Positions 34,349 to 47,642 of a stretch of 64,000 nt of DNA are shown here, piece after piece (positions within the stretch are counted from its first letter, which is position 1; every line of letters begins with the position of its first letter). A program made the translations under genes and the position numbers. Source of the stretch: Galeopsis tetrahit (taxonomy: Eukaryota; Streptophyta; Magnoliopsida; Lamiales; Lamiaceae); NCBI GenBank assembly GCA_963675135.1, contig OY776130.1, positions 28,574,001-28,638,000 on the forward strand, in the 5' to 3' direction. Below the pieces are notes generated by a model. It searched no databases. It was not told where the DNA came from and was given only the letters and a program-made list of their open reading frames with translations.

Positions 34349-35350
34349 GTGACACTTCTTACGAAGGGCCAAAAAATGCCCACGGATGTTGATGGTGAAC
34401 AAGTTGAGGAGGAGATTGAGGAAGTTGAGGAAGAAAAGAAAGAGGATGAGTTGGAAGTTGAAGAAAGAGTGGATGTAAGTGAGGATGATAAGGATGAAGA
34501 GAAAGGGAAGAAGGAAGAAACAATTGGTGATGATGGAGTGAAGGTCCAAAGGATTCCTAAATGGAAAATTGCTAAGGAGCTTAGAGAGAAAAAACATGAA
34601 GTTGCATGTGACAAGTGGGAAGTGCCCATCACTCATGTACCCCTCCCCTATCCTCAAAGGTACATGAAGAAGAAGTTTAATGAAAAATTTAGCAAATTCA
34701 TGGAGATTTTCAAGAAAATCCACACCAACCTTCCTCTTCTCCATGCTTTGGACCAAATGCCCCATTACATGAAGTTTCTCAAGGATTTGATTGCTAACAA
34801 AAAGAAGCTTGGAGTCTATCAAGAAAAAAATAATCTATCGGAGGAATGTAGTGCATTACTCCAAAGAAGTCTACCTACGAAGTTGAAATATTCAGGTAGC
34901 TTTACAATTCCTTGTGAAATCGGGGGTAGTGAAGCAATTTGGGCGTTGTGTGACCTTGGAGTGAGCATCAACCTTATGCCCTACTCGATTTATAGGAGGT
35001 TAGATATGGGGGAATTGTCACCAACAACAATGACCCTACATCTAGCCGATCGATCGGTAAAGACGCCAAGAGGGATTGTGGAAGATGTGTTGGTGAACAT
35101 GGATCGATTCATATTCCCCGTGGACTTCGTCATTCTTGATATGGCGGAGAATGAGCACGCACCTTTGATTCTTGGAAGACCTTCCCTTGTAACGGGGGAG
35201 GCCATGATTAATATGAAGAAAGGAGAATTGAAATTGAGTTTCAATAATGAAGAACTCACTTTCTCCATTTACAAGTCTTTGAGAGAGCTTGAAGATGTGG
35301 AGTCTTGTAACTTCATACATGTGGTTGATAACATTGTACAAAATGAATGA
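34349..35350 (+). pseudogene. Athila protease region
   Basis: This open stretch carries an acidic lysine/glutamate-rich linker followed by an aspartic protease-like domain: IWALCDLGVSINLMP (the Athila version of the D-[ST]-G motif), then FILDMAENEHAPLILGRP-type sequence near the end of the domain. It lacks the upstream gag junction in frame. A gag-pol start is not evident. Confidence 0.75.
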
Positions 35351-35407
35351 GAAGATTTCTCAAACACTTCTTTAACTCATTTTTCCTCTTCATTTCTACT
35401 TGATTCC

Positions 35408-36542
35408 TTGTATTTCTCTAATGAAGTGTTGCCAAGTTCTTGTAGGGAATCAATGGAAGAAGTGGATGCAATGGAAATTAGAAGGAGACCTCCAATACTA
35501 CCACTCCGAGAGCCCGTTGAAGGAGGACAAGGTCCGGAGGAAAAGATGAAGTCGTTACCAGATCACCTCAAGTGTGCTTACTTGGATAACGAAATGAGGT
35601 ACCCCGTAATCATTTCTTCTTTATTAAATGATAGTGAGTTGGATAGATTGTTGGTGGTGCTTGCTATAAGAAAGCTTTAGGATTAGGACTATTGATGATT
35701 TGAAGGGGATTAATCCGTCTATATGCATGCATAGGATTATGACCGAAAGTGATGTTAAACCTATAGTCCAACCCCAAAGGCGGGTTAATCCTATTATGCA
35801 ATAGGTCATTAGGAAAGAAGTTATCAAATTCTTAGATTCGGGCATGATTTTTCCTATTAGTGATAGCCCGTGAGTCTCACCATTGCATGTCGTAACTAAA
35901 AAGAGGGGTATGACGGTCATCAAGACCGATCAAAATGAGGTAATTGCTACACGGGTAGAAACCGGGTGGAGAGTGTGTGTGGATTATCGAGAGTTGAATA
36001 AAGCAACATATAAAGACCACTTTCCCCTCCCCTTTATGGATCAAATGTTAGATAGACTTGGTGGTTTTGCATATTATTGTTTTCTTGATGGTTACTCCGG
36101 GTACAATAAAATAATGATTGCTCCTGAAGACCAAGAGAAAACCACCTTCACGTGTTCCTATGGAACGTATGCTTGGAGACGCATGCCCTTTGTGCTATGC
36201 AATGCATCAACTACATTCCAAAGGTGCATGATGTCTATTTTTTATGACTTAATTGAGAGAGTGATGGAAGTTTTTATGGATGATTTTTATGTGTTTGGTA
36301 CTTCATTTGATACATGCTTAGAACACTTGGAATTGGTGCTTAGACAATGCCAATATACCAACCTTGTCCTTAACTGTGAAAAGTGTCATTTCATGGTTAA
36401 GGAAGGGGTTGTACTTGGTCATCATATCTCTTCTCAAGGTTTGCAGGTTGATAGGGCAAAGGTGGTGGTGATAGAGAAGCTTCCTCCTCCGTCAAACGAG
36501 AGAGGAATTCAATCATTTTTGGGTCACAACGACTTTTACTGA
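35408..36542 (+). pseudogene. Athila reverse transcriptase region
   Basis: The domain starts with LPDHLKCAYLDNEMRYPVII, is broken by stops between 35681 and 35882, and continues open to 36542. VDYRELNKATYKDHFPLPF, LDGYSGYNKI and the catalytic FMDDF (36272-36286) are visible. The frame ends at a TGA just after FLGHNDFY. Confidence 0.88.
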
Positions 36543-37013
36543 CGGTTCATTAAAAAATTATCTAAGCTCTCTAAACCTCTTTCCCACTTACTTTGAAAAA
36601 GATGTTTAAGTGCTTTCAGTGCCTTGAAGGAAGCTTTGATCAATACCCCTATTTTGGTAGCACCGGATTAGAATGAGCCTTTCACATTGATGTGTGATGC
36701 AAGTGATGTGGCCATGTGAGTGGTTCTTGGCCAAGTGAGAGAGAATATCTTCCGATCCATATACTATGCCTCAAAAACTTTCAACGCGGCTCAATTGAAC
36801 TACACCACTATAGATAAAGAGCTTTTGGCAGTGGTGTACTCATTCGATAAGTTTCGACCCTACCTAGTAGGTGCGAAAACTGTCGTATACACGGACCACG
36901 CTGCTATCCGTTACCTAATGGGGAAGAAAGATGCAAAACCGAGGCTAATCTGATGGATCCTCCTTCTTCAAGAGTTTGATATTGAAATCAAAGATAAGAA
37001 GGGGAGCAAAAAT
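36543..37013 (+). pseudogene. Athila RNase H region
   Basis: YYASKTFNAAQLNYTTIDKE, YLVGAKTVVYTDHAAIRYL and the following KPRLI segment are typical of the Gypsy RNase H. Stops flank the piece at about 36595, 36670 and 36951. Confidence 0.8.
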
Positions 37014-38432
37014 GTGATTGCCGACCACTTGTCTCGGATTAAAAGAGCCAAAGAATTCAAACAGGAATTTGAGGATGTCAAGGAGGAATTCCCGGATGAA
37101 ATGATGCTTCGTACTCAAGGATCGTTTGTGGGAAAAATTGATGATGAGGGTCCTTGGTACGCGGATATAGCTAATTACTTGGTAAGTGGGAGTATGCCAT
37201 TTGGGACAAACACGTATGAGAAGAAGAAGTTCTTGAAGGAAGTGGAGAGCTACATTTGGGACGACCCCTATGTCTTGAAGATGGGTGTTGATTCAATAAT
37301 TAGAAAGTGTGTCCCGAAAGAAGAGTGGAAAAACATCATGACCCATTGCCACTCATCTCCGTGTGGAGGACATTATGGGGGTGAGAAGACGAGTTTGAAA
37401 GTGCTCCAATCGAGATTCTATTGGCCATGAGTGTTTCGTAGTTGTTAGGAGTTTGTGCTTCGATGTGACAAGTGCCAACGAAGTGGAGGAATCTCTAAGA
37501 AAAATGATTTGTCGTTGACCAACATTGTGGAAGTTGAATTGTTCGATGTTTGGGGGATCAATTTCATGGGACCCTTCCCATCTTCTAACCTTTACACGTA
37601 TATTATACTTGGAGTAGATTACGTGTCGAAATGGATAGAGGTCGTTGCTACGAAGGCCAATGATGCAAACACCGTTATGAATTTCCTGAAGGGGATTTTC
37701 ACAAGATTTGGTGTCCGAAGAGCTCTAATTAGTGATGGGGGGAGTCACTTCGTGAACAAGTTGATGAAGAAACTACTTGCTAAATATGGTGTCACACATA
37801 AGGTAGCTACTCCATATCACCCCCAAACCAATGGACTAGACGAAGTCTCTAACCGACACATCAAGAAGATTTTGGAAAGGACGGTTAATACTAATCGAAA
37901 GGATTGAGCAAGGAAGCTCCCATATGCACTTTGGGCATATAGGACGGCATATAAGACCCCACTTGGAATGTCTCCGTATCAACTAGTTTTTGGGAAAACA
38001 TGTCATCTCCCCGTTGAAGTAGAGCACCAAGCTCTTTGGGCTCTAAGAAAGGTGAATATGGATAGTGATTTTTGTGTGGAGAAGAGGGTGCTTCAATTGC
38101 ATAAACTTGAAGAGTTTCGTGAGGATGCCTATGCTAGCTCCTAATTATTTCGTGAGAAAACTAAGAGATGGCATGATGCAAGGTTGTCCATGAAGATTTT
38201 TTAGGAAGGTGATGAGGTCCTCCTTTATAATTCAAGATTGAGTGTATTCCCCGGGAAGTTGAAGTCCAAGTGGTATGGGCCATATCGTGTTACAAAGGTG
38301 TATCCCACGAGTTTTCTTGATCTTGTGAACGATAAAGGTGAGGAATTCAAAGTGAACGACCACCGTGTGAATCATTACTATTCTCTTCCCGACAAGGGGG
38401 TAGTACATGTGATTGAGCTTCGTAGCCCTTGA
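37014..38432 (+). pseudogene. Athila integrase region
   Basis: The zinc-binding HHCC region (THCHSSPCGGHYG then CDKCQRSG) is split by a stop near 37428. The DDE core follows: WGINFMGPF with D at its start, ALISDGGSHF, and PQTNGLDEVSNR with the final glutamate. A stop lies at 37905. The C-terminal domain (KLKSKWYGPYRVTKV) is open at 38238-38432. The catalytic residues are present although the frame is not continuous. Confidence 0.85.
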
Positions 38433-40438
38433 ACTAAAGGAGCTCCGTCCGGCATAGGACATTAAACCTAGCGCTAAATGGGAGGCAACCCATTTTTATT
38501 TGCTTTATTTCTTTATTGTTCATTTCGTTTTGTTTTAATAAGTGTGGGTAGTTGATGTTCTTTTTGTGAAGCTCTCTTTTGTAGGTCAAGATCGTGTGGT
38601 AAATACGTGAACGAAATTTTTGGAAGTGAAGTGGAATTTGAGTTGATAGCCGTCATGAGGTACAATCATTCCAAACTTAGATATTGCAACGGTAGGGAAA
38701 TTTTCTTGTGATATTTTGTACTTGAGGTGCATTGTTTTTTAACACTTGTCATTGGTGAATAGTGGTTTTGAATGTATTTCTTGGCTTGTGTTTGATATAT
38801 GTGCATGGTGGTTGTTAACACTAATGATTAGTGGTTGAAATGATTTTGATGATTGGGTTTGAGCTCTATTGTGGTAGGTTGAATGATCGTTGAAAGACCG
38901 TTAAGTAGTGACGGTTGGAGTGAATGGTGATGCCTCGTGTATGGAAAGAAGGTGGAGCTAGCAATCGTGTGAGGTACGCCACCTCAATTCTTAGAAATTG
39001 TATTGCAATTTCTAAGTTTGGGGGGGGGGGGGGTAAGGTGAATTACATTGCTTATTTTAATCGACTGTGTAGTTGTGCTTATTTATGATGTGAGGTTGTA
39101 ATTTGTTAGATATTGTTTGTGATTGGGAATCATTGCAAGTTTTTGGTGAAAAATCTCATTTCAACACTATTTTTTCAAACTTTTAATTGCGTTGCAATGA
39201 AAAGTTTGGGGGGTATGTTCGTTTTGTAACTCAATTTGCACAAAAAAACTATGCATCGTAATTGATGTTTGAGTTGTTGAACTTGTGGAAAACATTGTGA
39301 AGTCGGGAAATTGGAGTCGAACCGAGCAGAAATTAGAGAAAATAGAGTGAGAGTGGACGAGGACAGGCCATAAGCCACCCGGCCGGGCCACTTTTAGCCT
39401 AAGGTCGGGCGGCCATTTAAAGAGGGACTTACGAAAGTTTCGCCCGACTGGGCCACTCAGCCGCCCGGTCGGGCCGCCTCCAGCCTAGCCCAATACGAAC
39501 AATCCTCCCGATCGGGTCACTCAGCCGCCCGGTTGGGCCGCTTCCCAGGTAAGAATTTTTGTGATTTTTTCTTAGTCAAAACCCGACCCATTCGGCCCAA
39601 GATCCTACCCACTCGACCCACATCACTTTAAAACCCTTACACACACTCAAAACACACACACCCACACTTGAGAAGAGAAAAATCGGTCCCTCTCTCCCTC
39701 TCACTAACAAGTTCTCACTTTTCTTCACTCTTCTCTTGATTTTTCTTGCAAATTCTTCAAGAACTTCAACGCCCAAGGTATGTAACTCCTTCCCCTTAAT
39801 TTTCTTGCAAGATTGAGCATAGTTTTGAAGTTTTTGAAGGTTTTTCTTGCATGTTTAGGGAAAGTGACGAAAATTTGAAATTTGACATGAGTTTGTTGAT
39901 TTCTTTGGTATTTCTTCCTTGGGCTTTGTTTATTGTTGTTTTTTATTGATAAATAATGAATGCCAATGCTTAATTTCAAACACCCATGAAGAAATTTTAA
40001 GAATTTAGGGCTAGAATTGTGAAATTGTGCTTCCGTGAGAATAATTGATGTTCTTGGGCATTTTGTGTTTAATTTATGAGCATGTTGGTTTGTAAGGTTG
40101 ATATTTTGTTGGAATATGCTTATCCATGCTATGATTAAGTGAACATAAGTGCATTTGTTATGTTTAATGAATGTTGTTCTTTCAAGCATTTTACAAACAC
40201 CTTGTGGGCATGATTTTTGTGAGGAAATTGAGAGGAAATTGTGGTTAATTGAGAAAAGAGTAGGAATTGTGGGATGAAGTTGAATGAGAATGATAGAATG
40301 ACACATGTGCTTGGATTATTTGAGAATGTTGATACTTGATTTTTTGAAATTAGATGCAAAAGTGAAATTTTGTATACTAATGAATTTTGGAAAGAACATT
40401 CTAACTTATTGTGTGTATTGTTGCTCATTTGTAGAAAA
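38433..40438. other. Athila spacer between pol and ORF1
   Basis: Non-coding. It holds two purine runs resembling extra polypurine tracts (GTTTGGGGGGGGGGGGG near 39017 and AAGTTTGGGGGG near 39202), and a GC-rich cluster at 39365-39550 with the same CCCGGTCGGGC words as the LTR. A leader-like segment with TTTCTTGCAAG motifs precedes ORF1 and could contain an intron. Confidence 0.6.
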
Positions 40439-41864
40439 ATGTCTAAAAAATCAAAACAAGGGAGAGGAGAAGGAAGCTCAAGACGTAGGGATCCGGTGGA
40501 TAAGCTTTGCTTTACAAGATGTGAGAAAAGACCATCTCTATGGGGAATTAGCTTTGGTGCAAGAGGAAGAGATTACATTGAGACTTTATCAAGGATAGCA
40601 AAGTCGAAGCATCGACCCACACGTTATCAAGAGGACTTTTGTATGAGTATGATGGAAATCAAGGATGATGTTTATGAGTTCTTCAACAACATCGGGTGGG
40701 GAAATCTACTCGAGTTCACGAATGTGTCATATGAGGAGCTGTCGGTTGAATTTATGGAAACTTTGAGGGAAGAAGAGCCAACTAATGGCATTCCTGCCAG
40801 AATAACTTTCCGATTAGGAAATAAAGATCTTTCATGCCCAGAACTCAATGAAATCTTCGAAACCCCAAGCGAGGAAGATCCTACAGTCTATACTCGGATG
40901 AACGTATATGGAGAGAACGGGTTATGGAAGAGGTTAGCTCGGAAGAACCACCTTGATGCACCGGTCTACTCTTCAAGTCACTCAAAGGCGTCTCTTTTAC
41001 GAAACCCGGTTTGTAGGTATGTGCACAAAATCCTAGCTAATATTTTGTTTGGGAGAGCCAAAGTCGGGTCGGTGAGAAGGGAAGAGCTATTTATCATGAG
41101 GATTATGGTGTATGGGAGCCAATCAATATGGGGGCTTTTTTGCTTAATCATTTATTGAATATGATAAAGAGGAACATCCCAACGTTTACGATGGGTGGGA
41201 TAATAACCACGATTGCCCAATACTTTGAGATGGATTTGAGTCGATACACTTTGGTTGAAGGGGGGATGCGCCTCGATTTGGACACGATGGGTAGAATGCA
41301 CATGGTCAAATTTGATCGAAGGAGAAACACATATGTTACCATATTGTGTGTTGACAACCTATAGGAGAAAGGAAATTTGGGATATGGCTTCCCCACATCA
41401 TATTGAGGTTATTAGAGCATTCGAAGCCAACCAACGCATCCCAAGATTTCTAATCGAGGTGCTACCATGTGGACCAACTGAAGATGAGCTAGACCAAGAG
41501 CTTTTGCAAGAGGCACCCCAAGCCTCCCCTCATCATGGAGGAGAGTCATCCGCTGGTCCTTCATTCCATGAAGACCCAAGTCGTCCACCGAGAGGAGCCC
41601 CACAAGTGACACATGTTTATTCAAGAAGAATTGAATGAATAAAGGAACCAAACCGGAGGAGTTAATGAGATCACTGCGGCAATAATAAATTTGCAAACAA
41701 GCTTTGATGCGAGATTTGTAGCGGTTGAGGCAAGCATAACGAGTTTGGGATCGAGGCAAGCGTCTGTGGAGAATGAGGTGAGAATGATGAGGAAGGACCA
41801 ACGAGCTTACAATGCATGGATCATCCAATATGGATTTCCCGGAGCTCCACCACCACATCAATGA
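40439..41864 (+). pseudogene. Athila ORF1 (env-position gene)
   Basis: It starts MSKKSKQGRGEG at 40439. The segment PTRYQEDFCMSMMEIKDD and FTNVSYEELSVEF match the Athila ORF1 protein family, which occupies the envelope position in this lineage and whose function is unknown. The frame shifts near 41130 and again near 41340, and a stop lies at 41636. A final piece with QASITSLGSRQASVENEV-like sequence (in a different frame) reaches 41864. No membrane segment is clear in the intact part. Confidence 0.75.
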
Positions 41865-43328
41865 AGAGCATTCTTGGTCACATCTAATTCTTTATGCATT
41901 TTCTTGTTCTTGTTCTTCATTCAACATTTTAAAATTCTTGTTATTTGGGGGAATGTAAGGATTATGTGATGAATTGATTTGCTTTGTGGATTTGTGTGGA
42001 TTGATGTTTGTTTTAATTGTTTTGAAATTTGTTTGAGTAGGGATGTGTTGGGATTGAAGTTTATAAATTGTGTCAGGGTTGATGAAATTGTTGAATGGGG
42101 TGATCATTGAGACACATTTGATGATTATTTTTTGTGAATTTGATTCCTTGAATGTGTACATAATTGGAATGAATCATTATGTTTGTGTTGTTGTCATCTT
42201 ATTGCCTATGGATGTTTTGCATGCACAATGAGTTATGTGTGATGATGATTGATGAATGTTGGAGTCTTGAATGAACCGGTGAGAGTTGAGCTTTGAACCG
42301 CACATTAATCCGGTTTATTTAATTTTTGAGTGGATCAATTCATTGCTTGCTTTTCTAGAACTTGCCCAAGTTCTTGCTTGAGATCATGCTTGTGTGATAC
42401 TTTGAGATATGATGTAGGCCATCTTTCGTACTACAAGTCACTTAGCCAAATTTTTCCCAATAACTGAAGTAGTCTTCCGTAGTTAGCCCATTTGAGCTTG
42501 ATTTCCCATTTTCTTGGCAACCTACAATGTTTAACCACTTAGCCTTTTGAGCCTTGGATATCCAAATCTAGCGGAGAATAAAAAGAAAAGTGGTAAAACA
42601 TGTACTTGAGTGCCTTTGGTTTGAAGAGAAAAATTGGCAAAGTTGTGAAAAGAGAAAAGATGGAAGTGAAAAGAAAAGAAAAAAAAAAGTGAGAAAGAAA
42701 AGAGGGACAATGAGCCCCAAGAGCTTAAAAAGAAAATAAATTGGCTAGAAAAAGATGAGTAGATGAATGCATTTGAGGAACTTAAATAAAAAGTGAGAAT
42801 GAAGGTTGTAAACCTCATGAGCACAAGCTTGAATTGTTGAATAACAACTTTTGTTCTCCACTAGACGAGTCACTGCTTCCATATTCATCCCACCCCTTCC
42901 GAAGAGCCAATGTTACGTCATTGGTTATGACCTATTGATCTCATTGTTAAACATGTTAGTGGTGGAGAGATGGTAGAGCTTGGGCAAGCTTATGGAAATT
43001 GCAATGCATGATTTGATTGATGAGTGCTTACTGCCCTTAATTTGTTTGAGTGCTTAAGAGAAACACTATATTCTTGTGAGTAGAACTTGAGCATTTGGAT
43101 AGTGTCATCACCATTACTTGTTGTTATGTGTAGAGCATGAGTGGGTAATTAGATTGATTTTCAATAGTGAACTTGTGATCATTTTGAGAATGTATCTTGA
43201 GGAAGAAGAATTCATTCATTTCGTTGGATACGTGGGATCTTTCATTGATTATCTATTTGCAATCGTACAACCTATTATTTTAATTCTTTCGTTACTCGGG
43301 GACGAGCAACAGTGCAAGTTTGGGGGGG
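41865..43328. other. Athila 3' untranslated region and polypurine tract
   Basis: Non-coding, with purine-rich stretches (42580-42800). It ends in the tract AAGTTTGGGGGGG (43316-43328) immediately before the 3' LTR, the expected plus-strand priming site. Confidence 0.75.
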
Positions 43329-45215
43329 TGATTCAGTTGTAAATTGCATAAGATTTCATGTGTTGTAGTGATAAACTTTGATGGTTTTGCATGCATTTTC
43401 ACACTAATATGCTTGATTTGATTGAGAAAGGTATTTGAGCTTGTTTTGTAGGAATACGAGGTGAATTATGCATTAAAATTGCAAAAACGAGTGCACAATC
43501 ATCATTGGCACTCACACAAGGTGAAGGAACGAGGCTCGGGAGCATTTACGAAGAGTTTGAGAAGAATCGGGATGAAAAACGGATGAAGAGATCGGGCCAA
43601 AAGGCCACCCGGCCGGGCCACTTTTGGCCTGAGGCCGGGCGGCCAACATTGGGCATTTACGAAGATATGGCCCGGTCGGGCAGCCATAGCGCCCAAAAGA
43701 CACCCAAGTTACGAAGTTATCGCCCGGTCGGGCGACATCACCCGCCCGGCCGATCCGCCTGCTCCAACACAAGTCATATTCCGCCCAGTCGGGCCACTTT
43801 CCCGCTCTGCCGGGTGGCTCATTTTTCGGGGGGTTTTTACTAAATTTCTCCAATTTTGAAGGACTTAAATGCAATATTCGTCTTGGGACTTCTCATAAAA
43901 TATAAAAGGGACCCTTATTAAGATTTTGAAGGTGAGACAACTTGGAGAGCAATTCTTACATACAATCACACGAGACAACTTGGAGAGCAATTCTTACGCA
44001 CAATCACACATAGTAATAGGTGTTCTTGCTATTTTGCAATTTCATTTCATAGTTAGCTTAGATTATAGTTTAAATTTACAATTCAAGTGAAGATTTCCAT
44101 TGGGCTTTGTAAGTACTTGAAGTTTGTAGCTTCATTTCAACAATTAAGGTGATATCTCTTTCATTTTACAATTCAATTTGGTAATTATCTCATTTCTTGC
44201 AATTTCCTTGTTAATTGTTATGGGATTTATGTATTCTTGTGTTTTACCCATGGATTTCTATCTTAGAACCATGGGCTAAGCTTAAATTGACTAGGGTGTG
44301 GAAGTTTTGGTGGTGATTGGTGTAATTATGGATTAATTATTGAATTAACCTAGGTTTTGGGTGTTTAGGTTTCTAGTGTTGTGATTTTCATGATTCAATT
44401 GATAAATTCACCCTATTAGCTAGCATTGTTGGTTGTGTCGACTACAACGATCGTATTGGGTTGCATGATTAAGAGTTTGGGTGTGAGTTTAGATTAATTG
44501 ATTAGAATTCGCATAGTAATTGGCTTAACTGACCGGGGGTTGATTGCTTAGATCGACAATACTAGACACTAATCGATTAGAGGTCGTCTATTAGATTAGT
44601 GAAAGGGCGTCTCATAGGCATTAGTAACCGTGTTGAACGTGTTTATGAGACACTATCTTAGGAGCTTATGGTATTGATTAGATCCTATAATTGCTAATTA
44701 ATGCACGTGTTCACCTAAGCCTCACGAGGGATTGGTCTACACATACGATTGATAGCCTTTAGCTCAAACCGAAACCTTAGGTTTAATTTGTGTAATTGGT
44801 TCGTTAATTCACCATATCACCTACAAAATGGATGCACCTGAGGCAATACCCTCTCACCTTGCACTTTCGCATGAAAGTTAGTTAATCATTATTATCAATT
44901 TCACTTGCTATCTTAGTTAATTTGGTAGTTATAATTAGTTTCATATTGTTTACTCTTTGTTTACCTAGATTACTTTGTTTATTTGCATGGTCTTGTGATT
45001 GATTCATTGTTTCGCCTTAATTCCATAAAATTTAAAAACAACCCCGTTTCGTTACTACAATAGCATGCAACTTGTAGCTCTGGGGATTCATATCCACTTA
45101 ATTAGTTCCATGGTCAATAAATACTTAGTTGTATACTTGCTCATATATAACGATCCCATACGCTTTTAGGTGAGTTACTTGTGTGTTAAAATACATGCAA
45201 AATACGAAAAAGTCA
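43329..45215 (+). repeat. Athila 3' LTR
   Basis: Starts TGATTCAGTTGTAAATTG, ends GAAAAAGTCA; 1887 bp. It differs from the 5' LTR by many substitutions and by block differences in the GC-rich segment (43600-43815). For example, it has an extra GGCCACTTTTGGCCTGAG stretch and lacks one of the CCCGGTCGGGCGG copies. Confidence 0.93.
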
Positions 45216-45300
45216 CCAAATCATAGTTGAAGGCGAGTGAGTGGCTCTCTTGGGGTACGACGCAGCCGTTTAGAGCTGTTTGGCTGCTGCTACCTTGGAT
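45216..45300 (+). pseudogene. DXS: DXS relic, 3' piece
   Basis: Directly after the Athila target duplication the plus strand reads IIVEGE, stop, VALLGYDAAV, stop, SCLAAATL. This continues the DXS exon that ends at 30097 (VGKGQ). Both stops fit C-to-T changes of CGA and CAG codons. Similarity fades by about 45300, and the rest of the C-terminal transketolase domain is not found in the window. Confidence 0.85.
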
Positions 45301-45434
45301 AATCTTGTGGTGTTACTGCACGAAACAAGTTTGTGATACTATAACTAAATATATATATATATCCTTATATTAACATATATTTGTCCTTATAGTAACACAA
45401 ACTTATTTTCCTTTGTGCATGGTTTTTTGGAAGA

Positions 45435-47453
45435 GATCTGTTTGACCCAATCCAATTGGTAGTAGTCTCTGCATAAACACGTGATAATCATGACTCTTCA
45501 TTCCATACAACTTCAATTTCGTCCAATCTATGCATCGCGACATGTTAGACACATAGTTATCGGGAAACTTTAACTCACTAATCCACTTACAAATTAAATC
45601 TTTTTGCTTCTTATCAAGTGAATAGCAAACCTTTGGATACTTTCATGTAGCGACACATTTGTGGAGATCGGGACGATGACAATACTCATTCAATTCATCC
45701 CTTGATTTAGCTGTGTACTTTGTTTTCCCCTCCACATTCATCACCGTGTTGAACACGTTGTTATCAAACACATTTTTCTCAATGTGCATCACATCCAAAT
45801 TGTGTCGAACCAACATGGTACTCCAGTACAGCAAATCCCAGAAAATGTTTTTTTTCTTCCACCCTCCGAAAAGACTTTTGTTGTGGGCCTCAGCAGCCTC
45901 TTCTATAACTTTTCTAAATTTCAAATGATCAATTTCGTGTAGGAGACTCGCACTCGTTCGGATAGGCGGTGGATCATCTATGACTGCTACTCCAGTCCTA
46001 AATGTAGTCATGTTCTTTCGCCATGTATGATTCGGTGGTAAGAACTTATGGTGGTTATCGAACCACGATTGTTTCAACTTTTACTCAAAGAGAATTTATT
46101 AGTGTACTCCCCACAATATGGACAAGTAGTCTTCCCGAAAGTACTCCATCCAGATAACATTGCGTATGCTGGAAAGTCGCTAATGGTCCAGATTAGTGCA
46201 ACTCACATAAAAAAGTTTTGTTTTCTAGCAACATCGTACGTTTGCACCCCATTTTCCCATAGACATCTCAAATTTGTTATCAGTGGTTGTAAAAATATGT
46301 CAAGTTTTTTCTTTAGACTTTTAGGTCCGGGCACAAGAATCGAAAGGAACACGAACTGATCCTTTATGCACGACCATGGGGGTAGATTGTACGGAGTTAA
46401 GTATCACTGGCCATGACGAATATTGTTTCCCCGACATGCCAAACGGCTGGAAACCATATGTTCTCAAGCCCATCCTAACATTCCTAGTTTCATATGCGAA
46501 ATCAGGATACAAACAATTCAAATGTTTCCAAGCCAACGAGTCTATAGGATGACGCATAACACCAGAATTGTCAGAAGTGCAAGAGGCATGCCATGTCATA
46601 TCTTCTGCAGTAGCCTTGGACATATACAATCTTTGCAAACGAGGGATTATCGGAAAGTAGAACATCTCCTTAATCGAACGTTTTTTTTCAACCGACCATT
46701 TACAAGAATCTAGTCCGCTGTCTGCCCCCCAATATAACATACAATTACATGCACAACAATCAATCCTCACCACCGGAAGATCCATCCCACTCATCAGTTG
46801 TTTGATATCGTTAAATTTTTTGGGAACCCTTTTTTTTTGGAGGGCAAATCTCAGTGAATCAAGTCAACGACCTGACTGTAACCCCTTTTAGACAATCTAT
46901 TTTCGGTTTTAATGTTCAATAATCGAGCATTTAATGACAACTGCGAATGAGATTCACAACCAAGATACAGATCTTCGTCCGCTGCACGAAGCATGTCATA
47001 AAACTGTGCAACATTCTCATTAAGGGGTTCTTCATTCTGTTGCTCATCTCCCACATTTCCTAGAGTTGGACCTCCACCGGTTAGGTCTTCTATCATATCA
47101 TGGTACGAAGTAGGGCCCACTTTTTCAACTTCGTGTGAAGTTAATGCAAATCCATCAGGGTTCTGAAATAATGGACGTGGGCCTCAACTCTCCTCACTGT
47201 GAAAAATCCAATTATAATAGATTGGGTGAAATCCATTGTTGTATAAATGTGCTTTCACCCCACTAGGATTTCTAAACGTCTGATTTCGACATATAGCTTT
47301 CTTGCAAGGACATCTAATTTTTCCTTCCCTCATCGAATACGAATTACTAGTGATTTTTTCAATAAACTCATCTAGTCCACTAAGAAATTCGGGGTTAATA
47401 ATTCCATACAACGATCTTGGACCATACATCCAACCAAGTCTTGAATAATCCAT
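45435..47453 (-). pseudogene. TNP2-like CACTA transposase
   Basis: Reading on the minus strand: the transposase-associated N-terminal domain at 47184-47453 (MDYSRLGWMYGPRSL, CRNQTF), a linker at 46851-47120 (YDMLRAADEDLYLGCES), and the Transposase_21 core from 46794 (IDCCACNCMLYW, PRLQRLYMS, FGMSGKQYSSWPV) to 45643 (HNLDVMHIEKNVFDN). Remnants reach 45435 (KLYGMKSHDYHVFMQRLLP). It is interrupted by stops or frameshifts near 46800, 46320 and 46078. The C-terminal part is missing. It would act on CACTA ends, but this copy is inactive. Confidence 0.88.
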
Positions 47454-47642
47454 CTGTTTAATATCGATAAATATTTTAGGGTTAATTAATCATTTTTAAG
47501 TATTTCAATATAATATTTTCTAAAATATTCGGCAAATTTTCATCTAATTCTATTGTACATTCCCAAATAATCAAAATTCTAGTGCATCCATTTCCAACTT
47601 GATTAAAATATAATCAAGTCGGAACACACATTCTACAACACA

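Larger units (their letters stand above)
30098..45215 (+). mobile_element. Athila-like Ty3/Gypsy retrotransposon (complete, degenerate)
   Basis: It has two LTRs, a primer-binding site, gag, protease, reverse transcriptase, RNase H, integrase, an Athila-type ORF1 after pol, and a polypurine tract. Its length is 15.1 kb. Target duplication: CCAGA at 30093-30097 and CCAAA at 45216-45220, with one G-to-A change. It sits in a DXS exon (frame GGC CAG ATC ATA). Stops and frameshifts disrupt every coding block, and the LTRs differ by many substitutions and by indels in the GC-rich part. It is therefore an old, non-autonomous copy. Confidence 0.92.

Noticed and set aside
42531..42824. 97-residue serine/phenylalanine-rich minus-strand frame
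   Set aside because: It is the complement of a purine-rich AAAAG stretch in the Athila 3' region and has no domain.
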